The translations under genes were made by a program, and so were the position numbers. A stretch of 64,000 bases of DNA, taken from Mariniflexile gromovii (GTDB taxonomy: Bacteria; Bacteroidota; Bacteroidia; Flavobacteriales; Flavobacteriaceae). Below the pieces are notes generated by a model. The model was not told the DNA's origin and did not search any database. It was given only the letters and a program-made list of their open reading frames with translations. Positions within the stretch are counted from its first letter, which is position 1; every line of letters begins with the position of its first letter. The DNA lies in the NCBI RefSeq assembly GCF_017814435.1, contig NZ_JAGJCB010000003.1, positions 248,001 through 312,000 on the forward strand. Direction: 5' to 3'. Positions 28,086 to 38,426 of the stretch are shown piece after piece.

Positions 28086-31000
28086 GAAAACTAATAGCGT
28101 ATTTTATTAGGTATCACGTTGCGGTAAATATTTTTATTATTGCTTTCATTGCTTTTGGTATTATTGGGTTGTTGTCATTAAAATCATCCTTTTTTCCGCT
28201 AGTAGATTCTAAAATAATAACAGTAAGCATTAGCTATCCTGGTGCATCTCCCCAAGAAATTGAAGAAGGTATCGTACTTCAAATAGAAGATAACCTCAAA
28301 GGATTGAAAGGTGTAGATAGGGTGACTTCAGTATCGCGGGAAAATAGTGGGACTATTACCGTTGAAATCCAAAAAGGAGAAAATATTGATTTTATGCTTC
28401 TTGAGGTTAAAAATGCCGTAGATAGAGTGCCCTCTTTTCCAACGGGTATGGAGCCTTTAATTGTTGCGAAAAACGAAGAGGTTAGGGAAACCATCTCTTT
28501 TGCCGTTAACGGTAAAGGCATTCCTTTGGCAACGTTAAAACAAATAGCGAGGCAGGTTGAAAACGATTTGCGTGCCATTGAAGGCATCTCGCAAGTGGAA
28601 GTAACAGGTTTCGCAGATGAGGAAATTGAAATTGCAGTAAACGAGGTTAATTTATTGGCATATAATTTATCGTTTGATGAGGTAGCGCAAGCTGTGAGTC
28701 AATCTAATATTTTGGTAACAGGTGGAAACATTAAAACCGATGCGGAAGAATATTTAATTAGGGCCAATAACCGAAATTATTATGGTGATGAACTTTCAAA
28801 TGTAGTTATTAAAGCTTCAAGTGAAGGTAAAGCCATAAGGTTAAAGGATGTGGCCATTGTACGCGACCGTTTTTCGGAAACACCCAATGCTACCTATTTT
28901 AACCAAGAACTTGCAGTAGATGTTTCAATTACCAGCACTAATAACGAGGATTTGGCGTCCTCAGCTGAAAAGGTAAAACTATACATTGAAGAGTATAATC
29001 AAAAGCATAATAATGTACATTTAGATGTGGTTAGGGATCGTTCAGTAACACTAAACCAGCGTACACAATTGCTAACAGAAAACGCCATAATGGGAATGTT
29101 ATTGGTGTTGATTTTTTTATCCCTGTTTTTAAATACGCGTTTGGCCTTTTGGGTGGCTTTTGGTTTACCCATTTCATTTTTAGGAATGTTTGTATTTGCG
29201 GGTCAGTTTGATGTTACCATTAACATATTTTCGCTTTTTGGAATGATTATCGTTTTAGGTATTTTGGTTGATGACGGTATTGTTATTGGCGAAAATATTT
29301 ATCAGCATTACGAAAAAGGAAAAACACCCATTCAAGCGGCTATAGATGGTACTATGGAGGTAATTCCTCCCGTGGTATCCGCCATTATAACTACCATATT
29401 AGCATTTTCACTGTTCTTTTTCTTGGAAAGTAGAATCGGGGAATTTTTTGGGGAAGTGGCCGTAATTGTAATTTTAACCTTGGCCATTTCGCTTGTTGAA
29501 GCACTTATTATTCTTCCTGCCCATTTAGCGCATTCCAAAGCATTGCGTAAGCCAGTAATAGAAGAGAATCCTTCCAAAATCAAGCAGTTTTTTGCTAAAA
29601 TGAGGGAGATAAATAAATTGGGAGATCGAATTATGGTGTTTTTAAGGGATAAAGTGTACAGTCCTTTAATCTCTTTTGTTTTAGAATTTAAAATATTATC
29701 CCTAGGGATTTTTGTGGCGCTTTTGATATTAACATTTGGTTCTGTTGGCGGCGGCATTATAGGCATGACGTTATTTCCTTCTATTGCGAGCGATACGGTT
29801 TCTATTGAGTTGGAAATGCCTAACGGAACGAACGTTAAGGTTACGGATTCCATTATGTCAATGATAGAAGAAAAGTCTTTTATAGTGAATAAAGAGTTTA
29901 CAAAAACCTATTTAGAAGGTACTGGTAAACAGCTTTTTGAAAATACTATCTTGACTTTAAACAGCAGTTCAAGTGCCACCTTAAGAATAAACTTATTGCC
30001 AGGGGAAGAACGCCCCGATGCTATAAATTCAAGTTTGGTAGCAAACCGATTACGGGAATTGGTGGGGCCTGTTATAGGTACCGAACGTTTAATATTTGGT
30101 TCTGGCGGTAATTTTGGTGGAAATCCAGTATCGGTTTCCTTGTTAAGTAATAATATATCTGAATTAAAAGCAGCGAAGCTTGAGTTGAAATCCGCATTGG
30201 AAACCAATCCGCTGTTAAAAGACGTTTCCGATAATGATCCTGCAGGTATCAAGGAAATTCGTTTGGAATTAAAAGAAAGTGCTTATTTATTGGGCTTAGA
30301 TTTAAGAACCGTAATGAATCAAGTTCGAGCAGGATTTTTTGGTGTGCAGGCGCAACGTTTTCAAAGAGGTCAAGATGAAATTAGGATTTGGGTGCGTTAC
30401 GATAGAAGCAATAGGGAGTCTATTAACGATTTAGACGATATGCGAATTGTAACACCATCAGGAGAAAGGGTTACTCTAAAAGATATTGCTGTTTATACCA
30501 TTGAAAGAGGCGATGTTACTATCAACCATTTGGAAGGACAAAGGGAAATTCAAGTATCTGCCGATTTGAAAAACCCAAGTACAAGTGCTACCGATATTTT
30601 AGATGATATTAAGGCATCGGTGCTTCCTAAAATTCAATCAAAATACCCAACAATTTCAGCTTCCTTTGAAGGTCAAAATAGAGAAGCCACTAAATTGTCT
30701 AGATCTTTAAGAAATGCCGGAATACCTATATTGTTGCTCATATACATCACCATCGCATTTACTTTTAGAAGTTATAGTCAGCCTATTTTATTAATATTAT
30801 TGGTGCCATTTAGTTTAACGGCGGTGGGTTGGGGACATTGGTTATTAGGATTTCCGGTTAATATTTTATCGTTATTAGGAATTATAGCTTTAGTAGGTAT
30901 TATGGTAAACGACGGTTTGGTATTAATAGGCAAGTTTAATTCCAACTTAAAGGAAGGAATGGCTTTCGATAATGCACTTATGGATGCCGGTAAATCACGT

Positions 31001-31279
31001 TTTAGGGCCATATTTTTAACCTCATTAACAACCATTGCTGGTTTAGCACCGTTATTATTGGAAAAAAGCCGTCAGGCACAATTTTTAAAACCTATGGCTA
31101 TTTCTGTTTCATTCGGTATTGCTTATGCCACCGTACTAACATTACTGCTTTTGCCTTTGTTTTTATCATTCAGTAACGATATTAAGAAAAACGTCAAGTG
31201 GTTAGTAACAGGAAAAGATGTCACTAAAGAAGAAGTAGAACGTGCTATTAAAGAACAAAAAGAAGAACATGAATCATAA
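28082..31279 (+). CDS. RND family efflux transporter permease (AcrB/HAE1-like)
   Basis: A 1065-residue inner-membrane proton antiporter. Hydrophobic segments near residues 10-30, 335-480, 535-560, 870-960 and 975-1030 agree with the 12-helix RND topology. Two large periplasmic loops lie between them. The TM4-type motif GILVDDGIVIGENIYQH (about residues 395-411) holds the acidic pair that relays protons. The length fits the family. It should export hydrophobic compounds through the adjacent adaptor and TolC-like channel. Substrates cannot be predicted. Loops with many Asn and Ser suggest nothing special. Confidence 0.95.
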   Translation: MRKLIAYFIRYHVAVNIFIIAFIAFGIIGLLSLKSSFFPLVDSKIITVSISYPGASPQEIEEGIVLQIEDNLKGLKGVDRVTSVSRENSGTITVEIQKGENIDFMLLEVKNAVDRVPSFPTGMEPLIVAKNEEVRETISFAVNGKGIPLATLKQIARQVENDLRAIEGISQVEVTGFADEEIEIAVNEVNLLAYNLSFDEVAQAVSQSNILVTGGNIKTDAEEYLIRANNRNYYGDELSNVVIKASSEGKAIRLKDVAIVRDRFSETPNATYFNQELAVDVSITSTNNEDLASSAEKVKLYIEEYNQKHNNVHLDVVRDRSVTLNQRTQLLTENAIMGMLLVLIFLSLFLNTRLAFWVAFGLPISFLGMFVFAGQFDVTINIFSLFGMIIVLGILVDDGIVIGENIYQHYEKGKTPIQAAIDGTMEVIPPVVSAIITTILAFSLFFFLESRIGEFFGEVAVIVILTLAISLVEALIILPAHLAHSKALRKPVIEENPSKIKQFFAKMREINKLGDRIMVFLRDKVYSPLISFVLEFKILSLGIFVALLILTFGSVGGGIIGMTLFPSIASDTVSIELEMPNGTNVKVTDSIMSMIEEKSFIVNKEFTKTYLEGTGKQLFENTILTLNSSSSATLRINLLPGEERPDAINSSLVANRLRELVGPVIGTERLIFGSGGNFGGNPVSVSLLSNNISELKAAKLELKSALETNPLLKDVSDNDPAGIKEIRLELKESAYLLGLDLRTVMNQVRAGFFGVQAQRFQRGQDEIRIWVRYDRSNRESINDLDDMRIVTPSGERVTLKDIAVYTIERGDVTINHLEGQREIQVSADLKNPSTSATDILDDIKASVLPKIQSKYPTISASFEGQNREATKLSRSLRNAGIPILLLIYITIAFTFRSYSQPILLILLVPFSLTAVGWGHWLLGFPVNILSLLGIIALVGIMVNDGLVLIGKFNSNLKEGMAFDNALMDAGKSRFRAIFLTSLTTIAGLAPLLLEKSRQAQFLKPMAISVSFGIAYATVLTLLLLPLFLSFSNDIKKNVKWLVTGKDVTKEEVERAIKEQKEEHES

Positions 31280-32588
31280 GAATTTTCTTTTAATTGGGTT
31301 GTTTGTTGTTTCAAATGTTATGGCACAACAAAAAATAATAACACCAAATGAAGCGGTTTCATTGGCTTTAGAAAATAACTACGGAATAAAATTAGCAAAC
31401 AATCAAATAGAAATTGCCAAAAACAATGTGAGTGTTCTAAACACGGGTTATTTACCAACGCTTACAGGAATCGCAGGTGCTTCCATTGATAAACAAGATA
31501 CTGAGGGGCAGTTGGCAAACGGAGAGGTTAGAATTGCTGATGGCGCCGAAACAAGACGCTATAATGCCTCAATAAACTTGAATTATACCTTGTTTGATGG
31601 CATGGGGCGAAGCTATAATTACAAACAGCTAAAAGAGCGCTATCAATTAACCGAATTGGAAGCTAGGGAAACCATTGAGAATACCGTTTTTCAGTTATTT
31701 ACGGTTTATTACACCGTGGCTCAATTAACAGAAAATACTGTGGCATTGGATGAAACCTTGGCCATAACTAAGGATCGATTGTTACGTGCACAATATCAGT
31801 TTGATTATGGACAAAGCACCAAATTAGCTGTTCTTAACGCCGAGGTGGATATTAATAATGACAGTATCAGTGTTATAAATACAAAACAACAATTAGTAAA
31901 TGTTAAGCGCGATTTAAATGTTGTTTTGGGCGATGTTTTAACGGAAGATTTTAGTGTAGATACCCAAATAGATTTTGATGCACTGCTTAATAAAGAAGAA
32001 CTTTTTCAAAAGGCAAAAACCAGAAATACAGCGCTTTTGCAAATTGAAAAGAACATAGCCATCAGCGGTTTAGATATAAAATCCGGAAAATCAGCTTTTT
32101 TGCCAACTATTGGTTTGGTAGGCTCTTACGGCTGGAATGAATCTACCAACAATAGCCCTTTGGCATTTACGCTACAAAGTACAAATTCTGGTGTTTCGGC
32201 AGGATTGAATTTGTCTTGGAATTTGTTTGATGGAGGCAGCACAATTACACGTGTAAAGAATGCTAAAATCAATTTAGAAAACCAGCAATTACAAAAAGAA
32301 CAAGTGTTGTTAGCTGTAGAGCGTGATTTTAACAATGCATGGGACGATTATCAAAATAAATTGAACATTTATAAACTTCAAGAAGCTAATATTGTTACTT
32401 CACAAAACAATTTTGATCGTACCCAAGAAAAGTTTAAAATAGGGCAGGTAAATTCAATAGAATTTAGACAGGCACAATTAAACCTTCTTAATGCCGAATT
32501 GAGCAGAAACCAAGCAAAATACGATGCCAAATTAGCCGAATTACAATTATTGCAGTTAAGTGGCGAGCTTTTGAATGTTAAGTTTTAA
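31269..32588 (+). CDS. TolC-family outer-membrane efflux protein
   Basis: About 439 residues from the ATG at 31269, which overlaps the pump gene by 11 bases and gives a proper signal peptide (MNHKNFLLIGLFVVSNVMAQ). Two homologous halves each contain long helices and TolC signatures (SVLNTGYLPTLTGIAG about residue 55; FDYGQSTKLAVLNAEVDI about 177; FKIGQVNSIEFRQAQLNL about 389). It forms the trimeric outer-membrane duct of the tripartite pump encoded by the two preceding genes. An earlier in-frame ATG at 31242 exists, but it would put nine Lys-rich residues before the signal. Confidence 0.93.
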   Translation: MNHKNFLLIGLFVVSNVMAQQKIITPNEAVSLALENNYGIKLANNQIEIAKNNVSVLNTGYLPTLTGIAGASIDKQDTEGQLANGEVRIADGAETRRYNASINLNYTLFDGMGRSYNYKQLKERYQLTELEARETIENTVFQLFTVYYTVAQLTENTVALDETLAITKDRLLRAQYQFDYGQSTKLAVLNAEVDINNDSISVINTKQQLVNVKRDLNVVLGDVLTEDFSVDTQIDFDALLNKEELFQKAKTRNTALLQIEKNIAISGLDIKSGKSAFLPTIGLVGSYGWNESTNNSPLAFTLQSTNSGVSAGLNLSWNLFDGGSTITRVKNAKINLENQQLQKEQVLLAVERDFNNAWDDYQNKLNIYKLQEANIVTSQNNFDRTQEKFKIGQVNSIEFRQAQLNLLNAELSRNQAKYDAKLAELQLLQLSGELLNVKF

Positions 32589-32746
32589 GCTGTGTGTTTT
32601 TGAGATAACGTAAAGGGTGTTTATTTACACGTGTCGTTTGTCGAATTGTATTTGTTAAAAAAAAATGCATTTCAACGAATAAAATAGTTTTTTGTCTAAT
32701 CTTGACCTAGATTCGTAATAGAATTAATCCCCAAATTTATTCGAAC

Positions 32747-33571
32747 ATGAAAACTATAAAATTAATAGCACTAACTTTTTTTATCACGGCATATTCATTT
32801 GCTAGTATTTCCCAAAGTGAAAAAGATGCCTTAATAGCCCTTTACGAAGCTACAAATGGTAGCGAGTGGAATTCAACATGGGATTTAAAAGCCCCTATTA
32901 AAACTTGGCATGGAGTTAAAGTTGAAAATGATAAAGTTGTTGAAATCAATCTTCAATTTAATAATCTTCAAGGTAGTTTGCCTCAAGAAATAGGAAACTT
33001 AGTTTATTTAAAGAAAATTAATTTAGGTTTCAATAAATTAGAAGGAACATTGCCTTCTTCAATAAAAAATTTAAAGGAATTAGTGTCTTTAGAATTGTTT
33101 ATGAATAATTTTGAAGGCAATATACCTTCAGAGTTAGGAGAATTATCTAATCTACAGTCTTTAAAATTATACAGCAATAAGTTTGATGGAAGCATTCCAA
33201 AAGCATTAATGAGCTTAACAAATTTAAAAGAACTTTTACTGGGAAGTAATTATTTAACAGGAACTATTCCTAGCGATATTAGCGAATTGGCTAAGCTTGA
33301 AAAGTTAAGTTTGATGGACAACAAATTGGAGGGAGAGATACCTTCAGAAATAGCTCAATTAGCAAACTTAGAGGAATTGATATTATCTACAAACCAGCTT
33401 ACTGGTAATTTGCCAATAGAGTTTATGAATTTAACGAAATTAAACACTATTATGGTTAGCGATAATAATTTAAACCAAGAATATGATAGTTTTTCTGGTA
33501 AAAATTTACCAGTGTTTTTGCAAATGGAATTGCAAAACTCTACCGCAATCTTGGATATAGAAAAAGATTAA
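32747..33571 (+). CDS. Secreted leucine-rich-repeat protein
   Basis: A 274-residue exported protein (signal about residues 1-20, ending YSFA). A short cap (EKDALIALYEATNGSEWNSTWDL) is followed by about seven plant-type repeats of the form LxxLxLxxNxLxGxIPxxLxxL (about residues 63-250). Such cap-plus-LRR proteins are common in Bacteroidota and mediate protein or glycan binding at the surface. No T9SS C-terminal sorting domain is seen; the chain ends ILDIEKD. It is therefore probably periplasmic or released by Sec only. It is monocistronic with a strong terminator. Confidence 0.85.
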   Translation: MKTIKLIALTFFITAYSFASISQSEKDALIALYEATNGSEWNSTWDLKAPIKTWHGVKVENDKVVEINLQFNNLQGSLPQEIGNLVYLKKINLGFNKLEGTLPSSIKNLKELVSLELFMNNFEGNIPSELGELSNLQSLKLYSNKFDGSIPKALMSLTNLKELLLGSNYLTGTIPSDISELAKLEKLSLMDNKLEGEIPSEIAQLANLEELILSTNQLTGNLPIEFMNLTKLNTIMVSDNNLNQEYDSFSGKNLPVFLQMELQNSTAILDIEKD

Positions 33572-33584
33572 ACATTTCCTTATA

Positions 33585-33627
33585 AAAACAAAAACAGCCA
33601 ACATACATTGTTGGCTGTTTTTGTTTT
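33585..33627 (+). terminator. Terminator after the LRR gene
   Basis: A long stem (core AAAACAGCCAACA, 33591-33603; TGTTGGCTGTTTT, 33609-33621) extends through flanking A and T runs to about 19 bp. The next gene starts just seven bases later. Confidence 0.88.
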
Positions 33628-33633
33628 ATATTT

Positions 33634-33822
33634 ATGGGTATGTTAGAGCACTATTTTACTTGTCCGTATTGTTGGGAAGCTATTTCTATGATATTAGATA
33701 ATTCGGTTTCTAAACAGGTTTATATTGAAGACTGCGAGGTTTGTTGTAACCCAATACAAGTTTCTGTTCAATTTTGTAATTCCGAATTAGTACATTTTCA
33801 GGTAGATAACATAGAGCAATAA
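33634..33822 (+). CDS. CPXCG-motif cysteine-rich small protein
   Basis: A 62-residue protein of the Cys_rich_CPXCG family. The first Cys pair reads TCPYCWEAI (where many members have CPYCGE) and the second DCEVCCNPIQV, consistent with one zinc ribbon. The acidic C-terminus is typical. The function is unknown. A second Met two codons in (MLEHYF) is an equally good start. The gene begins immediately after the LRR terminator, so it probably has its own promoter inside that region. Confidence 0.8.
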   Translation: MGMLEHYFTCPYCWEAISMILDNSVSKQVYIEDCEVCCNPIQVSVQFCNSELVHFQVDNIEQ

Positions 33823-33840
33823 TTTTTTCTAATTTTATGC

Positions 33841-33876
33841 TTGCAGGAATTAAAAAGGATTGTATATTTGCAATCC
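33841..33876 (+). promoter_or_regulatory. Predicted promoter of the initiator tRNA gene, with a palindrome around the -7 box
   Basis: TTG (33841-33843) is followed after 19 bases by TATATTTG (33863-33870), a full match to the Bacteroidota consensus. GGATTG (33857-33862) and CAATCC (33871-33876) are exact inverted repeats, and the 8-base space between them is exactly the -7 box. The tRNA begins 72 bases downstream. Confidence 0.65.
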
Positions 33877-33942
33877 GAAACAATTTGGTCGGCATTATGA
33901 ACCGAAAGTTAAAAGCTAAGAAAATTGTTTAAGGTATTATAT

Positions 33943-34015
<73 letters not shown>

Positions 34016-34026
34016 CTAGTAAATAC

Positions 34027-34056
34027 AAGGCTTTTGAGAAATCGAGAGCCTTTTTT
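34027..34056 (+). terminator. Terminator after tRNA-fMet
   Basis: The stem AAGGCT (34027-34032) / AGCCTT (34047-34052) is followed by a T-run. It begins 11 bases after the mature tRNA end. Confidence 0.65.
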
Positions 34057-34438
34057 ATTTTGCATAGTACAGAATAAGTACAGAATCATACTATTTAACT
34101 TAGATTTATTAGTATTTGATTTGTATTTGAAATGCAGTTTTTTTTATTTTAATGTTAAACGTTTCAACTTCGTAATGTCGAACTAACACCGTAATTAATT
34201 TTTGATAATCACTTTTGTTAGGCGTTATAAGTGGTAAAATTATTAATGTGTAAGTGAAATTGTATGGTGTTTGTGTTTTATTATTTCATCAGTATCTTTG
34301 GTAGTTTCCTAAAATGCTTAAAGTAATTTTTAAATTAAATTAAAGATTTTAATTTATTCTCCCCAGTCTCAATTCTATTCTATACGTTTACAGGTTCTAT
34401 TTACAACTTCATTTTACTGGTTGCTGTCTAATATCAGA
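34057..34438. other. Intergenic stretch without a recognised gene
   Basis: About 380 AT-rich bases between the tRNA terminator and the end of the histidine-kinase gene. I see no open frame of note, no integrase and no repeat of the tRNA 3' end. Confidence 0.6.
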
Positions 34439-37400
34439 TTATGAAGGTATATAGATGTCAAACCTAGCACCCTTACCTAATTCTCCTGTGGCTGTAATGG
34501 TACCGTTATGGTTTTCTACGATTTTTTTTACTATAGCAAGACCTATACCAGTGCCAATATATTTCTCCTTCCCATGTAAACGTTGAAATACTTCAAAAAT
34601 TTTAATGTTGTACTCTGGTTCAAAACCAATACCATTATCTGAAAAAGTTATATGACAATATTTTTTAGTCGATACAATGTTCACAGTTTTAACCTTGTTT
34701 CCCATCACTGTTTCACATGAGATATTAATTTGAGGAGATGTGTTTTCTTTAGCAAATTTTAGTGAATTACTTGCTAAGTTCAATAACAGCTGTCTAAATT
34801 GAAAATGGATTACATTAACATCACACATATTTCCAAGATTAATAGTGGCATTTTTCACTTTCAAGTCTTCTTTTAAGTCGTCTTCTACTTCGTCAACAAT
34901 AGTTTTCAAATTTATTGTTATAAATTTCCGTTGTTGAATGTCTGTGTGTGAGTATAGAAGTAAATCTTGGATAAGAGTTTGCATTCTATGTGCCGACTTT
35001 TGCATGCGATGAAATTTATCCTTACCGCTTTCTGATAAGTTTTGTGATTCTTTGTCCACTATTTGGGTAGAAAGAATTTGGATTTTTCGTAATGGTTCCT
35101 GTAAGTCATGGCTAGATATATATGTAAAAGATTGTAATTCTTTATTCATTTTTTCAAGCACTTTATTTTTCTCATTAAGCTCTTTGGTTCTTTGCAATAC
35201 TTGATCTTCAAGTTCATTAGTAAACATTTTTTGAGCTTGGATATCTGTACTGGTTCCAACCCACATGGTTATTTCTCCTTGTTTGTCTCTTTGGGGTATT
35301 GCTCTACTTAACTGCCATCTGTACTCTCCATCATGTCTTCTAAATCGATGTTCAAATAAAAAGTCTTCTCCGGTATTAACAGAATTTAACCATGCCTTAA
35401 TATTTGCTTCTCTATCATTTGGATGAACAATTTGGAGCCAGTTATCATGTACTTGTTCAGGTGATAAACCAGAATAGTCATATACCGATTGGTTAAAATA
35501 ATTTAAGTTACCATACGAATCAGCGGTCCAAATATGCTGTGGCATGGAATCTGCAAGTAATCGGAATTTAAGTTCACTTTCTTGTAGTTCTTGCTGATGA
35601 AGTTTTTCTTTTGTAATGTCACGTAAAGTACCAAGTTTTTTGAAGGGTTTGTTATTATCATCAAAAAAGACTTTACCTTGCGTCCTGATCCAGCAAAAAG
35701 TATTATCTGGTTTTACAACACGAGCCTCATAATTATATATTCCGGTTACCATGGCGTCATCAAAAGCTTTTTCTACAATACTATGAATGTCTTCTCGATG
35801 AATTTGGTCGCGCATTTTCTGGTGTGTGAGTATTGTGGACTCATCATGCCCAAAAATAACGGCTAAACGAGGTGAGTGGATAATGCTACGGGTATTTATG
35901 TCTAATTCCCACGTAGCTAGATCGGTAGCTTCAGCTGCTAATCGAGAGCGTGCTTCTGCTTCCTCTACTTTTTGTCGTGCCTCCACTTTATCGGTAACAT
36001 CATTTACTGTTATCATAATACCAGATGTTTCTCCCTCAGGCTCTATCAATGGTTTGTATTCAAAATCAAAATAAAATTTTCTCATTCCGTCATCTCCCAT
36101 CACATACGCAACAGATTCTTTTTCGGTATGGGGTTTACCCAAATTATAAACCTTGTTTAATAACTCTGGGTATTTTTGCTCATTCAATTCTGGAAAAACC
36201 TTTAGTATAGATTTTCCAATAACATCCTTTTCTTTTTTACGCCATACATTTTCAAACATAACCGTGTTTGCTGACTCTATAACATGATCTTTACCTTTGA
36301 GTATGGTCATTGGAATAGGGGATTGCATGACCATATTTTTAAAATGTCTTTCACTTTCTTCAAGCAAATGTTTGGCCTTTACAGTTGATGTTACTTCGGT
36401 AGCCACCACCATAATTCTTGAAATCTCACCATTTTCTTCTTTTAAGGGATGATATACCAAGTTAAAATAAGCTTGTTCCATTTTTCCGTTACGATTCAAG
36501 TAAACAGGTAGCTCTGGTGAATAAAAAGGCTTACCAGTAAGTATTACATCTGCAAATAATGGTGCAACCAAATTTTCTACTTCTGGTAAAGTTTCAAAAA
36601 GTGGCTTACCAATAAATTCATTCTTTTTTTTATCAACCAATAATAAATAGTTTGCATTCGCCATTTCAGCTTTATAATCATTCCCTCCAAAAATAGCGAT
36701 ACCTAAAGGCGCCTGTTCCACAGAATCTCGGAATCGTTTTTCACTTTCTTCTACTTTCTGTTTGGCTTGGTGTAATTCTGTTACCTCTGCAGCGGTATTC
36801 ATAACCCCATAAACCTCTCCAGAGGTATCTAAAAGTGGCGTAAAGCTATAATTGAAATAATGGGGCTTTAATACACCATTTATATTTAAATCAACACGTT
36901 GGTTTTTTCTATGAAAAGCAATTCCTGTATTTAGAACGCCATGCAATTGTTCAAAAATCTGCTGATTTTCCAATTCAGGTAAAATATCTGTATATAATTT
37001 TCCCTCCACATCATTGCCTTTTCCCCAAGCATCCATTATGGATTGATTTGCAAAAGCTATTCGTAATTCTTTTCCTGTATAAACACCAATAGGAAAAGGC
37101 GCACTTTCAATTAGAGTTCTAACACTTTGTTCACTTTCTTCTATTTTTTTTCTGGCTTCTACATGAGGTGTAACGTCTATACCTATGGCCATAATACCAT
37201 TTACACTTCCATCTGCATCAAACAGCGGTTCATAAGAAAAATTGATGTAAACATCTTCCAATTTTCCATTTCTTAACAATTTTACCATTAATTCATCGGT
37301 AGTGAAACGATTTCCTGTATTTTTAACGTCATCCAATAATTCTTTAATCCCTTGATTTTTCAATTCGGGCATGGAATCAAAAATAGATTTGTTTAAAATT

Positions 37401-38422
37401 TCTTCCTCCGTTCTTCCCCAGATTTCTAATGCTTTGGTGTTTGCAATTTCCACAACATAATCAGGGCCACGGAAAATACCAATTCCAACAGGAGCCTGTA
37501 AAATCATTAAACGTAAGTTTCTTTCGTTTTCTTCTTTTTTGTTGCGAGCAATAACTTCTTTGGTAATATTTTGTAGAGTCCCCGTAAATTTTATTGGCTG
37601 ATTATATTGGTTGTAGGATACTTTTCCTTTAGCTCTAACAATCCTTAATTGTTTGGTAATGGGGTTGATAATACTGTATTGATGATCAAAATTTCCGCCT
37701 GATGAGAAGTCTATTGCCGTTTCTAATGCTCTAATTAAAGGTTCTCGATCTTCTTCAATTACTGCGCTAAATGTATTTTCTAAATTAAATTCGGCACCTG
37801 CTGGTAGCCCATGCCATTCTCTTAATCGGTCATCTCCAGTAAATTCTTTAGTTTCAGGGTCTATAGTCCATGAAGCAAGGTCTGTTGCTTCAATAGCGAA
37901 TTGAAGTTGGTTTGTTCTTTCTTTAAGGGCTTCTTCAGCCCTTTTTTTATTGGTAGTTTCTATAACTGTAACCAAAACGCCCCCAACTTCCCCATTTTCG
38001 GTACGTATGGGGCTATAGGCAAAATCAAAGTAACATTCTTCTATATAGCCATTTCGGTCGAGGGGAAGCATAAAATCAGGAAATCCTACGGGGTTTCCAT
38101 CCATTACCCCATCAAACATGGATTCTATAATGTGCCATATTTCTGAAAAAGTTTCTCTTGTGCTTATGCCTAAAGCATGAGGATGTTTTGTTGCTCCTAG
38201 TATGGGTCGATATCCATCGTTGTAAATTTGTGTGTATTCTTTTCCCCAAGCAATGTACATACCGAACGGGTTTTCCAGCATTACGGAAACCATAGTTTGT
38301 AAACTTGCTGGCCAATCTTTAGGGTCTCCTAGTGGAGTTTTACTCCAGTCTTTGGCCCTAATAAGTTTCCCCATTTCTCCTCCATTTTTAAGAAAATAGG
38401 GTATGTTATCAATGTTGGTCAT
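34439..38422 (-). CDS. Soluble multi-PAS sensor histidine kinase (eight PAS-like modules)
   Basis: A 1327-residue kinase without a signal peptide or transmembrane helix, so it should sense in the cytosol. Eight PAS/PAC-like units of about 130 residues follow each other (about residues 1-165, 170-300, 300-430, 430-560, 560-690, 690-820, 820-945, 945-1070). They are joined by repeated helical linkers with KKRAEEALKER / KVEESEKRFR patterns. A coiled coil leads to the HisKA domain with phospho-acceptor His1105 (SSHDLQEPLRK). The HATPase domain has NLASNSLKFA (N box), DNGIGF (G1) and GTGIGLAIVKK (G2). It lies four bases after a single-domain response regulator, its likely partner. Confidence 0.93.
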   Translation of the reverse strand: MTNIDNIPYFLKNGGEMGKLIRAKDWSKTPLGDPKDWPASLQTMVSVMLENPFGMYIAWGKEYTQIYNDGYRPILGATKHPHALGISTRETFSEIWHIIESMFDGVMDGNPVGFPDFMLPLDRNGYIEECYFDFAYSPIRTENGEVGGVLVTVIETTNKKRAEEALKERTNQLQFAIEATDLASWTIDPETKEFTGDDRLREWHGLPAGAEFNLENTFSAVIEEDREPLIRALETAIDFSSGGNFDHQYSIINPITKQLRIVRAKGKVSYNQYNQPIKFTGTLQNITKEVIARNKKEENERNLRLMILQAPVGIGIFRGPDYVVEIANTKALEIWGRTEEEILNKSIFDSMPELKNQGIKELLDDVKNTGNRFTTDELMVKLLRNGKLEDVYINFSYEPLFDADGSVNGIMAIGIDVTPHVEARKKIEESEQSVRTLIESAPFPIGVYTGKELRIAFANQSIMDAWGKGNDVEGKLYTDILPELENQQIFEQLHGVLNTGIAFHRKNQRVDLNINGVLKPHYFNYSFTPLLDTSGEVYGVMNTAAEVTELHQAKQKVEESEKRFRDSVEQAPLGIAIFGGNDYKAEMANANYLLLVDKKKNEFIGKPLFETLPEVENLVAPLFADVILTGKPFYSPELPVYLNRNGKMEQAYFNLVYHPLKEENGEISRIMVVATEVTSTVKAKHLLEESERHFKNMVMQSPIPMTILKGKDHVIESANTVMFENVWRKKEKDVIGKSILKVFPELNEQKYPELLNKVYNLGKPHTEKESVAYVMGDDGMRKFYFDFEYKPLIEPEGETSGIMITVNDVTDKVEARQKVEEAEARSRLAAEATDLATWELDINTRSIIHSPRLAVIFGHDESTILTHQKMRDQIHREDIHSIVEKAFDDAMVTGIYNYEARVVKPDNTFCWIRTQGKVFFDDNNKPFKKLGTLRDITKEKLHQQELQESELKFRLLADSMPQHIWTADSYGNLNYFNQSVYDYSGLSPEQVHDNWLQIVHPNDREANIKAWLNSVNTGEDFLFEHRFRRHDGEYRWQLSRAIPQRDKQGEITMWVGTSTDIQAQKMFTNELEDQVLQRTKELNEKNKVLEKMNKELQSFTYISSHDLQEPLRKIQILSTQIVDKESQNLSESGKDKFHRMQKSAHRMQTLIQDLLLYSHTDIQQRKFITINLKTIVDEVEDDLKEDLKVKNATINLGNMCDVNVIHFQFRQLLLNLASNSLKFAKENTSPQINISCETVMGNKVKTVNIVSTKKYCHITFSDNGIGFEPEYNIKIFEVFQRLHGKEKYIGTGIGLAIVKKIVENHNGTITATGELGKGARFDIYIPS

Positions 38423-38426
38423 TCGG

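Noticed and set aside
29332..29853. 173-codon minus-strand frame opposite the RND pump gene
   Set aside because: It is antisense to conserved coding sequence with low-complexity composition and no family match in pattern.
32747..33571. T9SS cargo protein
   Set aside because: The LRR protein ends without a C-terminal sorting domain of type A or B.
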